Program-made: the position numbers and the translations under genes
From: DATAAM01 sp036260075
GTDB taxonomy: Bacteria; Actinomycetota; Acidimicrobiia; Acidimicrobiales; JAHWLA01
Assembly: GCA_036260075.1 (NCBI GenBank)
Contig: DATAAM010000241.1
Coordinates: forward strand, 1 to 63,459
Length of the DNA: 63,459 nt
Direction of reading: 5' to 3'
Part shown: positions 27,997 to 37,008 of the stretch, piece after piece
Position numbering within the stretch: the stretch's first letter is position 1
How the letters are laid out: every line of letters starts with the position of its first letter
The notes under the pieces: generated by a model
What the model was told of the DNA's origin: nothing
Database searches by the model: none
The model's input: the letters and a program-made list of their open reading frames with translations, nothing else

Positions 27997-29118
27997 GTGC
28001 ACCTCCCCTACGGCGCGTTCTCCACGCCGGGCAGCGACGTCCGCCTGGGCGTGCGCACCGACGACGGCCAGGTGGTCGACCTGCGCCGGCTGAGCGAGGC
28101 GGGCGCCGTGCCCGACCCGACGGGCACCCTCCGGAGGCCGACGCTCAACGCCTTCCTGGCCGAGGGCCCCGAGCGGTGGGCCGACGTACGGGCCGCGCTC
28201 GCCGACGTGGTGGGCGAGGCGGACGGGCTGCCGCTCGGCGACGTGCGCCTGCACCTGCCGTTCGAGGTGGCCGACTACGTCGACTTCTACTCGTCGCTCC
28301 ACCACGCCGCCAACGTGGGGCGGCTGTTCCGGCCCGACGGCGAGCCGCTGCTCCCCAACTGGCGGCACGTCCCCGTCGCCTACCACGGCCGGGCGGGGAC
28401 GGTGGTGGTGTCGGGCACCGACGTGGCCCGGCCCCACGGCCAGTACCTGCCCTCCCCCGGGGCGGAGCGTCCCGTGTTCGGCCCGTCCACACGGCTCGAC
28501 GTCGAGGTGGAGGTGGGCTTCGTCGTGGGCGTGCCCAGCCCGCTGGGCGTGCCGGTGGCCGCCTCGGCCTTCGCCGACCACGTGTTCGGCCTCGTGCTCG
28601 TGAACGACTGGAGCGCCCGCGACATCCAGGCGTGGGAGTACCAGCCGCTGGGGCCGTTCCTCGGCAAGTCGTTCGCCACCAGCGTGTCGGCCTGGGTGAC
28701 ACCCTTGGAAGCGCTGGCAGCGGCGCGGGTGCCGCCGCCGGAGCAGGACCCGCCGCCGCTCCCGTACCTGCGCGACGACGACCCCTGGTCGCTCGACCTG
28801 CGGCTGGAGCTGGTGGTCAACGGAACGGTGCTGACGCGGCCGCCCTTCGCCCACACCTACTGGACGCCCGGACAGCAGCTGGCGCACATGACGGTGAACG
28901 GGGCGTCGCTGCGCACCGGCGACCTGTACGCCTCGGGCACGGTGAGCGGGCCGGGCGCCGACGAGGTCGGGTCGCTGCTCGAGCTGGGGTCGCACGGCTT
29001 CCTGGAGGACGGCGACGAGGTGACGATCCGGGGGACGGCGCCCGCTGCGGGCGGCGGCACCCTGTCGCTGGGCGACGTGCGCGGACGGGTGCTGCCCGCG
29101 TGTCCGATGTCACTTTGA
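27997..29118 (+). CDS. Fumarylacetoacetase
   Basis: The 373-aa product is of the full-length fumarylacetoacetase type: an N-terminal domain beginning VHLPYGAFSTPGSDVRLGVR, then the FAH hydrolase core with YVDFYSSLHHAANVGRLFRP, VEVEVGFVVG, LVLVNDWSARDIQAWEY and LGPFLGKSFATSVSAWV. It cleaves fumarylacetoacetate to fumarate and acetoacetate in tyrosine degradation. GTG 27997 is the first plausible start, with GGAGGG well upstream; the frame is open much further but unrelated. Metal-binding Glu and Asp residues are kept. Confidence 0.88.
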   Translation: MHLPYGAFSTPGSDVRLGVRTDDGQVVDLRRLSEAGAVPDPTGTLRRPTLNAFLAEGPERWADVRAALADVVGEADGLPLGDVRLHLPFEVADYVDFYSSLHHAANVGRLFRPDGEPLLPNWRHVPVAYHGRAGTVVVSGTDVARPHGQYLPSPGAERPVFGPSTRLDVEVEVGFVVGVPSPLGVPVAASAFADHVFGLVLVNDWSARDIQAWEYQPLGPFLGKSFATSVSAWVTPLEALAAARVPPPEQDPPPLPYLRDDDPWSLDLRLELVVNGTVLTRPPFAHTYWTPGQQLAHMTVNGASLRTGDLYASGTVSGPGADEVGSLLELGSHGFLEDGDEVTIRGTAPAAGGGTLSLGDVRGRVLPACPMSL

Positions 29119-29161
29119 CTTCGGGTCGCCGCGGCGCGACGGTCATCGCCTGGGGGTTGCC

Positions 29162-29821
29162 ATGGAGCCGACCGTCGTACCGGAGCAGGTCTCCGTCCGA
29201 GCACGCGACATCCTGTTGGGCAGCGGTCCCCGCTTCGCCCGCGACGCCTTCGGGCCGCTGCTCGTCTTCTACGTGGGGTGGAAGTTCGTGGGGCTGGCGG
29301 CGGGCATCGTGGCCGCGACCGTGCTGGCAGTGGCAGCCTGGCGCTGGGAGGTGCGGCGCGAGCGGCCGGGGCTGATGGCCCGGATCGGGCTCGTGCTGGT
29401 GCTGCTTCAGGCGGCCATCGGGCTCATCGCCGACGACGCCCGGGTGTACCTGGCCCAGCCGGTGCTCATCAGCGGGGTGTACGGGATCGCGTTCTTCGTC
29501 TCCGCCGCCATCGGACGGCCGTTGGCGGGCACGTTCGCCACCGAGATGTACGACTTCCCCGACGAGGTGCGGGCCTCGCAGACCTTCCGACGGGTCTTCG
29601 GCCGGGTGTCGCTGGCGTGGGGCTGCTACCTGGTGGCCCGCAGCGTGGTGCGGATGGTGGTGCTGGCGCAGACGAGCGTCGACGCGTTCGTGGCCGTGAA
29701 CTTCCTCACCGGCTTCCCGTTCATGACCGCGTTGATCACGTGGTCGGTGTGGTACGGCGTGCGGGCCTTCCGTCGCAGCGAGGAGTGGGGCTGGGCCTTC
29801 GCCGGGGCCGGCGAGGCCTAG
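29162..29821 (+). CDS. Multispan membrane protein, VC0807/DUF3159-like
   Basis: The 219-aa product has five to six membrane segments (for example FGPLLVFYVGWKFVGLAAG, IGLVLVLLQAAIGLIAD, VLISGVYGIAFFVSAAIG, VNFLTGFPFMTALITWSVWYG). The GPLLVFY start and RVFGRVSLAWGCYLVAR centre are usual for VC0807/DUF3159-type proteins, found in many actinobacteria. Its function is unknown. It begins 43 bases after the fumarylacetoacetase stop and may be read with it. Confidence 0.65.
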   Translation: MEPTVVPEQVSVRARDILLGSGPRFARDAFGPLLVFYVGWKFVGLAAGIVAATVLAVAAWRWEVRRERPGLMARIGLVLVLLQAAIGLIADDARVYLAQPVLISGVYGIAFFVSAAIGRPLAGTFATEMYDFPDEVRASQTFRRVFGRVSLAWGCYLVARSVVRMVVLAQTSVDAFVAVNFLTGFPFMTALITWSVWYGVRAFRRSEEWGWAFAGAGEA

Positions 29822-29867
29822 GTCGGTCTGCAGAAGCACCTTGGCCGGCGGTCCTGGTGCATGATGC

Positions 29868-32123
29868 ATGGCGATCTGCCCGGTAGCGACCACCGACAGG
29901 GGGGAGATGGCACTCCGCGACGTCACCGATCGGGAATTCGTTCTCCGTGCCATGAAGGAGTTCGACGACGTCGGCCGTGAGGCGTTCCTTCGCAAGTACC
30001 GCTTCGGGCGAGCACTCACCTACTTCGTGGAGCACGAAGGGAAGCGGTACGACTCCAAGGCCGTGTACGGCGTCGCCGCCGGGTACCAGGAACCCGACCT
30101 CGGCCCACTAGGGAGCACCGAGTTCACGGGCGGGGAGGCGACCGTCAAACGTCGCCTCGAACGGCTCGGGTTCGCAGTCGTGGCCGACGACGACGCGCCG
30201 AAGGGCATCGACGGCCTGATCAGCGACGTCCTCGACCTGCAGCAGCGCTGGTCGATGGACAACACGCCAGAGATGCGGGACCGCAGGCGACTCGTCTGCG
30301 ACGAGGGCCCGAATGTCGTACGACGCCTGCTCCCATCACGCCCCACTGTGTCGTTCGACCCCGCCGTCGAAGGTGGTGACGGAAGCGGAAGCAAGGGGCG
30401 GGTCACCTGGATCAGGATTTTCGCCAGAACCCGCTCACCGAACGCGACCACCGGGTGGTACGTCGTGCTGTTGTTCGCGGCCGACGGCAGCGCCGCGTAC
30501 CTCACCCTGCTCACACCGGCCACAGCCACCGAGTCGGGGAGGCGTCAACGACGGCCGGAATCCGAATTGCGTGCCCAGGTCCAATGGGCACGTGAGCACC
30601 TCGGCGATTCGTTGTCCGACCCGAGCCTCGTCGACGCCATCGAGCTTCGCGACCCGGGGCCCTTGGGGCGGCACTACGAGAAGGGTGCGGTGTGCGCGTA
30701 TCGCTACGGGGCAGACGACCTCCCGAGCGACCACACATTCGCGGCGCACATCGAGAACATGCTCAAGCTCCTCGCCCGGCTCTACGCCGAGCGAAGAGAC
30801 GATCGCTCTCTCCATCTCGTGCTCAAGTGGAACCCCGAGCACAACACCGACACCGTGCGAGACCACCAGGAGATCGTCAGACGACACGGCTCGGTGTGGT
30901 GGGGCAACTGGACCAAGGGCGAGCGACGAGCGAGCGACGAGCGGATTCGCAAGCTGAAGGCGCAGATCGAGCGGGGCGTCCCGACGTATGCCTTTCTCTA
31001 CCGCACGGGACGGACACCCGCACTTTGGCGGGCGACCATGCTCGACATCACCAATCGACGAGACGACGTCGATGATGTCCTGCTTCCCGACTACTACGCC
31101 GCGTCGCAGGAACACAGCGTGTACGTCCGGCTCTCGAACATTGAGGCGATTGCCTTCGACTGGGCACAGGACCACCTGGTGCTGGCGAGTCGAGAGGCAG
31201 GTTCGCTGAGCGGGGCACTTCGAAGCCAGACGACGCCGCTGTACGTGGTACAGCAGGGAATCGAGGCGGCTGGAGACCAAGCCCCGACGTTCGAATGGCT
31301 GGCCGAGCACACGATGTGGCCTGCGGCAGCCCTTGAAGAGATCCTCGAAGTGTTGGCCGGTGCCCAGCCACAGGTGCTGCTCGCCGGGCCGCCGGGCACC
31401 GGCAAGACCCACGTTGCGACAGCTCTGGCGCGCTATCTCACCAAAGGCCGGTTCGACCGGTGGCGAGTAGTCCAGCTGCACCCCGGCTACGGCTACGAAA
31501 GCCTCATGCACGGGTTGCGGCCCGTGGCGAGTGAGCGCGGGATCAACTTCGAGCTCGTCGAGGGCGTCGTGGTGAGGATGGCGACCGCCGCACGCAGCGA
31601 TACAGGACGCCACGTCTTGGTTGTCGACGAGTTGAACCGGGCGAACATTCCGCGAGTGCTCGGCGAGCTCATGTTCCTGTTCGAATACCGGGACCAGCAG
31701 ATCGACCTCCAGTTCGCCGAGGCGTTCGCCCTGCCGCACAACCTCTCGTTCGTAGGCACCATGAACACCGCCGATCGCAGCATCAGGAGCATCGACGTCG
31801 CGCTGCGACGACGGTTCGAAATTTTCGAGTGCCTTCCCGACCCATTAATACTGGCCCTCTACTACGAGCGCGCGGAGAACGAAAACCTCGTCCCCGACTT
31901 GGTCGACGGCTTCGTCGCCCTCAACGCCGCCCTGGAGGCTCAGCTCGACCGTCACCACACCATCGGCCAGAGCTTTCTCATGAGCCCCTCGATGACGCCC
32001 GAGCGGCTGCGCCGCACGTGGCATCGGCGTCTGTTTCCGCTGGTCGAGGAGTACTTCTTCGACCTGCCCGAACTCGTCGATGAGTTCAGGATCGACAAAT
32101 TTTGGCCGAGCGTCGGTGCGTAA
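29868..32123 (+). CDS. mcrB: McrB-type GTPase of a type IV restriction system
   Basis: The 751-aa protein has an N-terminal head (residues 14-110: FGRALTYFVEHEGKRYDSKA, resembling ScoMcrA-type N-domains), a DUF3578 domain (about 110-240: LQQRWSMDNTPEMRDRRRLV), and a C-terminal AAA+ McrB motor with Walker A GPPGTGKT at 507-514 and DELNRANIPRVLGELMFLFE, the McrB signature. It binds modified DNA and drives translocation by GTP hydrolysis. ATG 29907 follows directly after AGGGGGGAG and is an alternative start. The DUF3578 domain presumably reads modified bases. It is coupled to mcrC by an 8-base overlap. Confidence 0.88.
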   Translation: MAICPVATTDRGEMALRDVTDREFVLRAMKEFDDVGREAFLRKYRFGRALTYFVEHEGKRYDSKAVYGVAAGYQEPDLGPLGSTEFTGGEATVKRRLERLGFAVVADDDAPKGIDGLISDVLDLQQRWSMDNTPEMRDRRRLVCDEGPNVVRRLLPSRPTVSFDPAVEGGDGSGSKGRVTWIRIFARTRSPNATTGWYVVLLFAADGSAAYLTLLTPATATESGRRQRRPESELRAQVQWAREHLGDSLSDPSLVDAIELRDPGPLGRHYEKGAVCAYRYGADDLPSDHTFAAHIENMLKLLARLYAERRDDRSLHLVLKWNPEHNTDTVRDHQEIVRRHGSVWWGNWTKGERRASDERIRKLKAQIERGVPTYAFLYRTGRTPALWRATMLDITNRRDDVDDVLLPDYYAASQEHSVYVRLSNIEAIAFDWAQDHLVLASREAGSLSGALRSQTTPLYVVQQGIEAAGDQAPTFEWLAEHTMWPAAALEEILEVLAGAQPQVLLAGPPGTGKTHVATALARYLTKGRFDRWRVVQLHPGYGYESLMHGLRPVASERGINFELVEGVVVRMATAARSDTGRHVLVVDELNRANIPRVLGELMFLFEYRDQQIDLQFAEAFALPHNLSFVGTMNTADRSIRSIDVALRRRFEIFECLPDPLILALYYERAENENLVPDLVDGFVALNAALEAQLDRHHTIGQSFLMSPSMTPERLRRTWHRRLFPLVEEYFFDLPELVDEFRIDKFWPSVGA

Positions 32124-33432
32124 CCACGTCGTTGTCGAATCGTGTCCCGCGCTGCTGGAGCTGACGGAAGCGGAGGCAGCCGCGATGCGCTCCGTCGGCA
32201 GGCGGCTCGTCGGTGTCCCACGGGGTCACGACCGCGACGAGCCCGACGAAGACACGGGCGACCGCGAGCGATCAGTCGTCCACTGCGTGCGACACGACGA
32301 GCACCGCTACGAGCTCACCGTTCGCGACGCGGTGGGCATGATCGCATGCCCCGACATCGAGGTCGTCGTGGCACCCAAGATCCCCCCCGCGCACTTCGAG
32401 TACCTGCTGGCCCGATCGAGGACGGTGCCCCGAACAGACAGCCAGCAGGGTTCGACTGCCCCGGGCACGGCGGTGTGGGACCTGGTTGCGTCATGGTTCG
32501 TGAGCGCCGTGGAACAGGCACTCAGGAAAGGGATCCTTTCCGATTACGAGGAGCGCTCGGACTTCCTTCCCCTTCCGCGCGGGTCCCTCCGTCCGTTGGA
32601 GACGGCCCAGGCCTTCTATCGAGGGAAGGTGTCCTTCGCATGTGAGTACGAAGAGTTCGGCAACGACTCGGCACTCAATCGAGTGCTGCGAGCGGCAGCC
32701 GTGCGGGTAGGCCGTGAGCCCTACTTCGACGCAACGCTACGAGCGCGTGCGCACAGGGCCGCCACCAGGTTCGGCGACGTGAGCGAACTCCGCTCCGACG
32801 ACGTGCGCGTCGCCATCGACCGACGGCTCCTCGGCTTTCGCGACGCGCTCGCCCTGGCTCGGCACGTTCTGTCCGCGACCGGCCGCACCGCCGAGCAGGG
32901 TGCGGCGCGAGCATGGACGTTCCTCCTTCGGACGCCCGAAGCAGTGGAGGCCGGCGTACGCAACGTGCTCGCAGGGGGGCTCACGGAAACCGATGTCAAG
33001 AAAGGCAGGATCCCGTTGACCGGGGGGAAGCTCACCCTGAACCCCGACCTGGTCTTCGGTGACACAGCCGTGGGGGACGTGAAGTACCGGGTGGTACGCA
33101 AACCCGACTGGCGCCGCGGTGACCTCTATCAGGTCACCGCCTTCGCGACGGGTGGCCGGGTGCCGCATGCCGCTCTCGTGGCGTTCGGCGACGGTGTCGC
33201 CACGTTGCCAGACGTGCACATCGGAGACATTGCCGTTCGGGGGTTCCTCTGGAACGCGTCCTTCGATGTGGAGCCCGAGCAGGCTGCCCGCACGTTGGTG
33301 GAGGAAGTCCGGCATTGGCTGCACGAGGCCGACTCCGAGTGGAGCGGACGACGGGATTCGAACCCGCGACCCTCACCTTGGCAAGGTGATGCTCTACCAA
33401 CTGAGCCACGTCCGCAGCGGCGATCAGGGTAG
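32116..33432 (+). CDS. mcrC: McrC-type nuclease subunit of a type IV restriction system
   Basis: The 438-aa protein has the McrC layout: an N-terminal domain for McrB contact and a C-terminal PD-D/ExK nuclease with LTLNPDLVF (first Asp), VGDVKYRV (D-x-K) and a following WRRGDLYQVTAFA helix. Together with McrB it cuts modified foreign DNA. GTG 32116 overlaps the mcrB stop. The reading frame continues through tRNA-Gly on the opposite strand to a TAG at 33430, so the last 28 or so residues (RRDSNPRPSPWQG) are the antisense translation of the tRNA, an odd end that may be non-functional. Confidence 0.88.
   Translation: MRNHVVVESCPALLELTEAEAAAMRSVGRRLVGVPRGHDRDEPDEDTGDRERSVVHCVRHDEHRYELTVRDAVGMIACPDIEVVVAPKIPPAHFEYLLARSRTVPRTDSQQGSTAPGTAVWDLVASWFVSAVEQALRKGILSDYEERSDFLPLPRGSLRPLETAQAFYRGKVSFACEYEEFGNDSALNRVLRAAAVRVGREPYFDATLRARAHRAATRFGDVSELRSDDVRVAIDRRLLGFRDALALARHVLSATGRTAEQGAARAWTFLLRTPEAVEAGVRNVLAGGLTETDVKKGRIPLTGGKLTLNPDLVFGDTAVGDVKYRVVRKPDWRRGDLYQVTAFATGGRVPHAALVAFGDGVATLPDVHIGDIAVRGFLWNASFDVEPEQAARTLVEEVRHWLHEADSEWSGRRDSNPRPSPWQGDALPTEPRPQRRSG
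33343..33415 (-). tRNA. tRNA-Gly (GCC)
   Basis: On the minus strand the acceptor stem is GCGGACG with CGTCCGC, the D-arm GCTCAGTTGGTAGAGC, the anticodon loop TTGCCAA (anticodon GCC), the T-arm GGGTTCGAATCCC. The discriminator is U and CCA is not encoded. It overlaps the 3' end of mcrC on the opposite strand. Confidence 0.95.
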
Positions 33433-33467
33433 CAAACCCGCTCCCCCGGTCACCCGCCTGCCCGGGT

Positions 33468-33506
33468 GGAGGCCTTTCGGGCCGCTGAGCGGACCGAAAC
33501 GCCTCC
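33468..33506. terminator. Palindrome between tRNA-Gly and acyltransferase gene
   Basis: GGAGGCCTTTCGG pairs with CCGAAACGCCTCC (one mismatch), with a second small pairing (GCCGCT/AGCGGA) inside. It lies downstream of the acyltransferase stop and can act as terminator. It resembles REP-type palindromes seen at other sites in the window in having a TTTCGG/CCGAAA core. Confidence 0.5.
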
Positions 33507-33542
33507 GATGTCGGGGGGACGCTCGGCCGCCCGGGCCGCCGG

Positions 33543-34949
33543 CTAGCTCCCGGCCGTGGTGGCGGCCTTGGTGAGCTGCTCGAGGGCGTCGCCCAGGTGG
33601 TGGGCGATGTCCCACACCCGGGGGACCGTCTCCCGGCAGGCCACCAGGCCGAAGTGCATGCTGCCCATGTAGCTCATCACCGTGATGTTGAGCCCGGCGC
33701 CGTCGAAGATCGGCCCCATCGGGTACATGGCGACCATGCGGGCGCCCGCGCAGTAGAGCGGGAAGTTGGGCCCCGGCACGTTGGAGATCGTCACGTTGAA
33801 GAGCGGGTTGTGGCGGTCGGCGATGCGCATGTTCGAGTAGAGCCGGGCCGCTCGGGCGGCCACGGCGGGGGCGGCGAACTCCGTCCAGTTGGAGAGCGTC
33901 TGCGCCCCGATGGCGCGGTCCTGCTCCTTGGCCGCCTTGGTCGCCGCTGTGACGGCGTGGAACCGCTCGACGGGGTCGTCCACGTCGGTGGCCAGCGACA
34001 CGAGCATGGCCGACACCTGGTTGCCCATCGCCCCCTTCTGGTCCTCGGTGCGCACCGAGATCGGCACCATGCCGACGAGCGACCGGTCGGGCAGCTCGCC
34101 GTTCTCGACCAGGTAGGTCCGCAGTGCCGAGGAGCACAGCGTGAGCACCACGTCGTTGACCGTGCCGCCCAGCGCGTTCTTCACCACCTTCACGTCGTCG
34201 AGCGACACCTCGGCGAACGCCACCCGCCGGTGCGGCGTGATCGTGGTGTTGAGCGACGTGCGCGGCGCTGTGAGCGGCGCGGGCGGCGGGTTGACGCCGG
34301 GCTGCCGGTTGCGGCGTCGCAACGTGAGCGCCATCTCCGCCGTGCGGCGGATCGACTTGGCGGCAGCCAGGGGTTGGCGAGCCAGCGACGACATGGCGAA
34401 GGCCACCAGCTCCACGTCGGTGGGGATGCGGTCGGGCTTCCACGTGTCGGGTTCGGTGACGGGCGTGGGCTCGGGTTGCAGGTCGAGCAGGTTGACGACC
34501 AGCTCGGCACCGGACACGCCGTCGATGGCGGCGTGGTGCACCTTGCTGACGACGGCGATCATCCCGCCTTCGAGCCCTTCGAGCACGTACATCTCCCACA
34601 GCGGCCGCGTGCGGTCGAGCGGGCGCCCCATGAACTCCTCGGCGAACTCGGCCAGCTCCCCGTAGCCGCCCGGGGCGGGCAGGGCGGCGCGGCGCAGGTG
34701 GTAGTGGAGGTCGAAGTCGGGGTCCTCCACCCACAACGGGTGGTGGATCTGGAACGGGATCTCCACCAGGCGACGGCGGAACGGCGGCATCCGCGGCAGC
34801 CGCTCCTCGACCAGCGCCCGCAGCTTCTCGAACGAGTAGCCGCCCGGCACGGTGGACGGGTCGAAGATCTCGACGCCGCCCACGTGCATGTGGTTGCGAG
34901 GCGTCTCCAGGTAGAGGAACGTGGCGTCGAGTCCCGTCAGCCGCTGCAT
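33543..34949 (-). CDS. Wax ester synthase/diacylglycerol acyltransferase (WS/DGAT)
   Basis: The 468-aa product begins MQRLTGLDATFLYLETPRNH, the WS/DGAT start, and holds the active site HHAAIDG in KVHHAAIDGVSGAELVVNLL. The C-terminal half has the ALGGTVNDVVLTLCSSALR and VPGPNFPLYCAGARM segments of the family (DUF1298). It joins fatty acyl-CoA to an alcohol or diacylglycerol for storage lipids, common in actinobacteria. ATG 34949 is used; ATG 34958 lies three codons earlier and GGGAGA fits the former. It is the third gene after dut and nei. Confidence 0.88.
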   Translation of the reverse strand: MQRLTGLDATFLYLETPRNHMHVGGVEIFDPSTVPGGYSFEKLRALVEERLPRMPPFRRRLVEIPFQIHHPLWVEDPDFDLHYHLRRAALPAPGGYGELAEFAEEFMGRPLDRTRPLWEMYVLEGLEGGMIAVVSKVHHAAIDGVSGAELVVNLLDLQPEPTPVTEPDTWKPDRIPTDVELVAFAMSSLARQPLAAAKSIRRTAEMALTLRRRNRQPGVNPPPAPLTAPRTSLNTTITPHRRVAFAEVSLDDVKVVKNALGGTVNDVVLTLCSSALRTYLVENGELPDRSLVGMVPISVRTEDQKGAMGNQVSAMLVSLATDVDDPVERFHAVTAATKAAKEQDRAIGAQTLSNWTEFAAPAVAARAARLYSNMRIADRHNPLFNVTISNVPGPNFPLYCAGARMVAMYPMGPIFDGAGLNITVMSYMGSMHFGLVACRETVPRVWDIAHHLGDALEQLTKAATTAGS

Positions 34950-34966
34950 GGCGGCCATTCTCCCAC

Positions 34967-35830
34967 TTACTTGAGAAGGCGACTCAGGCGGCGATCGGCC
35001 AACGGCTTGCCGCCCGTCTGGCACGTGGGGCAGTACTGCAACGACCTGGTGGCGAACGACACCTCCCGCACGGTGTCGCCGCACACCGGGCACGGCTCTC
35101 CGGTGCGGCCGTGCACCCGCAGCCCCGACCTCTTCTCCGACTTGAGGCCCTTGGCGGGCAGGCCGGCCGAGCGCTCCACCGCCTCCCGCAGCACGGTGAC
35201 GAGCGCCTCGTGCAGGCGGGCCACCTCGTCGTCGGTGAGCTTGTCGGCCGCCTTGAAGGGCGAGAGCCGGGCGGCGTGCAGCGCCTCGTCGGAGTAGGCG
35301 TTGCCGACGCCCGCGACAACCGACTGCGTGGTGAGCGCGCCCTTGAGCTGCCCGCCGTGCTCGCGCAAGGCCTGCCCCAACGCGGCGGCGTCGAACGACG
35401 GGTCGAGCGGGTCGGGGCCCAGCCGGGCGATGCCCTCCACGTCGTCGAGCTCGCGCACGACGTAGGCGGCGAGCCGTAACTCGGTGCCCGCCTCGGTGAC
35501 GTCGAAGCCTCCCCCGCCCTCGAAGCCCACCCGCAGCGCCAGCGGCCCCTTCGCGCCGGGACGGGGCCGGGCGGTGGGCAGCGCCTCGTGCCACTTCACC
35601 CAGCCGCCCCGGGCCAGGTGCAGCACGAGGTGGAGAGGCTCGGCTGTGACGACGAGGAACTTGCCCCGCCGATCGGTGCCGGTGACAGTGCGCCCGACCA
35701 GCGCGTCGGCGGGCGGGTCGAACGTCTTCAGCGCGTGGAAGGCGGCCACGTCGAAGCGGGCGATCCGTTGCCCGCCCGTCTGCTCGGCCAGGTAGCGAGC
35801 CAGTGACTCGACCTCGGGCAGCTCGGGCAT
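34967..35830 (-). CDS. Fpg/Nei-family DNA glycosylase (base excision repair)
   Basis: The 287-aa product starts MPELPEVESLARYL, which supplies the catalytic proline 2 and glutamate 3 after Met removal. Later come the H2TH region (AGVGNAYSDEALHAARLSP) and a C-terminal zinc finger with four cysteines (CPVCG and CPTCQ). These are the landmarks of formamidopyrimidine-DNA or endonuclease VIII-type glycosylases, which remove oxidised bases. The lysine and glycine that tell Fpg from Nei are not clear to me. It starts 5 nt after dut, so they share a transcript; both protect against damaged nucleotides. Confidence 0.85.
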   Translation of the reverse strand: MPELPEVESLARYLAEQTGGQRIARFDVAAFHALKTFDPPADALVGRTVTGTDRRGKFLVVTAEPLHLVLHLARGGWVKWHEALPTARPRPGAKGPLALRVGFEGGGGFDVTEAGTELRLAAYVVRELDDVEGIARLGPDPLDPSFDAAALGQALREHGGQLKGALTTQSVVAGVGNAYSDEALHAARLSPFKAADKLTDDEVARLHEALVTVLREAVERSAGLPAKGLKSEKRSGLRVHGRTGEPCPVCGDTVREVSFATRSLQYCPTCQTGGKPLADRRLSRLLK

Positions 35831-35835
35831 CGCCT

Positions 35836-36270
35836 CTACCGACCCGTCGAGCCGAAGCCGCCGGTGTGGCGCGACGAGGGCGGCAGCTCGTCGACCGCGG
35901 AGAAGCGCGCCTCCTCGACCCGCTGCACGACCAGCTGCGCGATGCGGTCGCCCCGGTGCACCTTGTACTCCTCGTGGGGGTCGGTGTTGACGAGCACGAC
36001 CTTCAGCTCGTCGCGGTAGCCGGAGTCGATCAGGCCCGGCGTGTTGAGGCACGTCACGCCGTGCCGCAAGGCCAATCCGCTGCGGGGCTGCACGAACCCC
36101 GCGTACCCCGGGGGGAGGGCGATCGCCATGCCGGTGGGCACCAGCGCCCGGCCGCCGCCGGGCGCGAGGACGGCGTCCTCACGGGCCACCAGGTCGGCGC
36201 CCGCGTCGCCCGGGTGTGCGTACGAGGGGAGCGGCAGGTCGGGGTCGAGCCGGACGATGGGGACGTCCAC
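35836..36270 (-). CDS. dut: Deoxyuridine triphosphatase (dUTPase)
   Basis: The 144-aa protein has the trimeric dUTPase motifs in order: GDAGADL, PRSGLALRHG, GLIDSGYRDELKV (catalytic Asp), GDRIAQLV and C-terminal GGFGSTG. It hydrolyses dUTP to dUMP, keeping uracil out of DNA. GTG 36270 is used; GTG 36273 directly before is equivalent. The gene diverges from orn, with only 27 bases between the starts, so both share a compact promoter. Confidence 0.92.
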   Translation of the reverse strand: MDVPIVRLDPDLPLPSYAHPGDAGADLVAREDAVLAPGGGRALVPTGMAIALPPGYAGFVQPRSGLALRHGVTCLNTPGLIDSGYRDELKVVLVNTDPHEEYKVHRGDRIAQLVVQRVEEARFSAVDELPPSSRHTGGFGSTGR

Positions 36271-36297
36271 CACGGGCAGCGACTCTACGCTTCGCTC

Positions 36298-36843
36298 GTG
36301 CTCGTCTGGATGGACCTCGAGATGACCGGCCTGGAGCCCTCCCGCCACGCCGTCGTCGAGATCGCCACCCTCGTCACCGACGACGACCTCGAGATCGTGG
36401 CCGAGGGGCCCGACCTGGTGGTCGCCTGCGCCCCCGAGCTGCTGGGCGAGATGGACGAGATCGTGCGCTCCATGCACACGCGCAGCGGGCTGCTGGCGGC
36501 CATCGAGACGAGCACGGTCACGCTCGAGGAAGCGGGCCGGCAGACGCTCGAGTTCATCAAGGAGCACGTGCCCGAGCCCCGCACGGTGCCGCTGTGCGGC
36601 AACTCCATCGGCACCGACCGCCGGTTCCTCGCCCACCACCTGCCCGAGGTGGAGGACTGGCTGCACTACCGGTCCATCGACGTGTCCACCATCAAGGAGC
36701 TGGCCCGCCGCTGGTACCCCGACGTGCTGGTCGGCGCCCCCAAGAAGGCGGGCGGCCACCGGGCCATGGACGACATCAAGGAGAGCGTGGCCGAGCTGCG
36801 CTACTACCGCGAGGCGATCTTCCGGCCCCGTTCTGGTGGGTGA
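36298..36843 (+). CDS. orn: Oligoribonuclease
   Basis: The 181-aa protein is a DEDDh exonuclease: VWMDLEMTGLEPSRHAVVEI gives the first D and E, LCGNSIGTDRRFLAHHLPEV the second D, and HRAMDDIKESVAEL the H and last D. It degrades 2-5-nt RNAs, including the end products of cyclic di-nucleotide turnover, to mononucleotides. GTG 36298 begins the standard LVWMDLE start. The stop lies inside the left inverted repeat (36828-36875). Confidence 0.92.
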   Translation: MLVWMDLEMTGLEPSRHAVVEIATLVTDDDLEIVAEGPDLVVACAPELLGEMDEIVRSMHTRSGLLAAIETSTVTLEEAGRQTLEFIKEHVPEPRTVPLCGNSIGTDRRFLAHHLPEVEDWLHYRSIDVSTIKELARRWYPDVLVGAPKKAGGHRAMDDIKESVAELRYYREAIFRPRSGG

Positions 36844-36875
36844 TTCGTGCGCTGGAGCGGGCTTTGCACCACAAC
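36828..36875. repeat. Left copy of a 47-bp inverted repeat
   Basis: The first 26 bases (CCGTTCTGGTGGGTGATTCG and six more) match the complement of 41804-41779 exactly; after a 2-base difference and a one-base indel, 14 more match. The partner is 41758-41804. The copy covers the last codons of orn. The interval between the two repeats is the accessory segment with the dCTP-deaminase-like and ImmA/IrrE genes. Confidence 0.85.
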
Positions 36876-37008
36876 CCGGCCTGCTGCTCTCGTTTCGGTG
36901 CAGGAGGCTCCTGTGAAATAAAAGTCGGCCGCGTCGGAGTATCCACCCGAACGCGTGTTCGGTCAAGTATGTTGATGATGTGGGCAATGTTGGGAAGGGG
37001 GGAGACCG

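Noticed and set aside
29868..29906. Start of mcrB at 29907 instead of 29868
   Set aside because: The ribosome site lies too close to the ATG at 29907 (about 2-4 nt) to decide; 29868 is kept with the alternative noted.
33343..33550. Integration site for the McrBC genes at tRNA-Gly
   Set aside because: I found no second copy of the tRNA-Gly end near 29.8 kb and no integrase, so an element boundary cannot be claimed.
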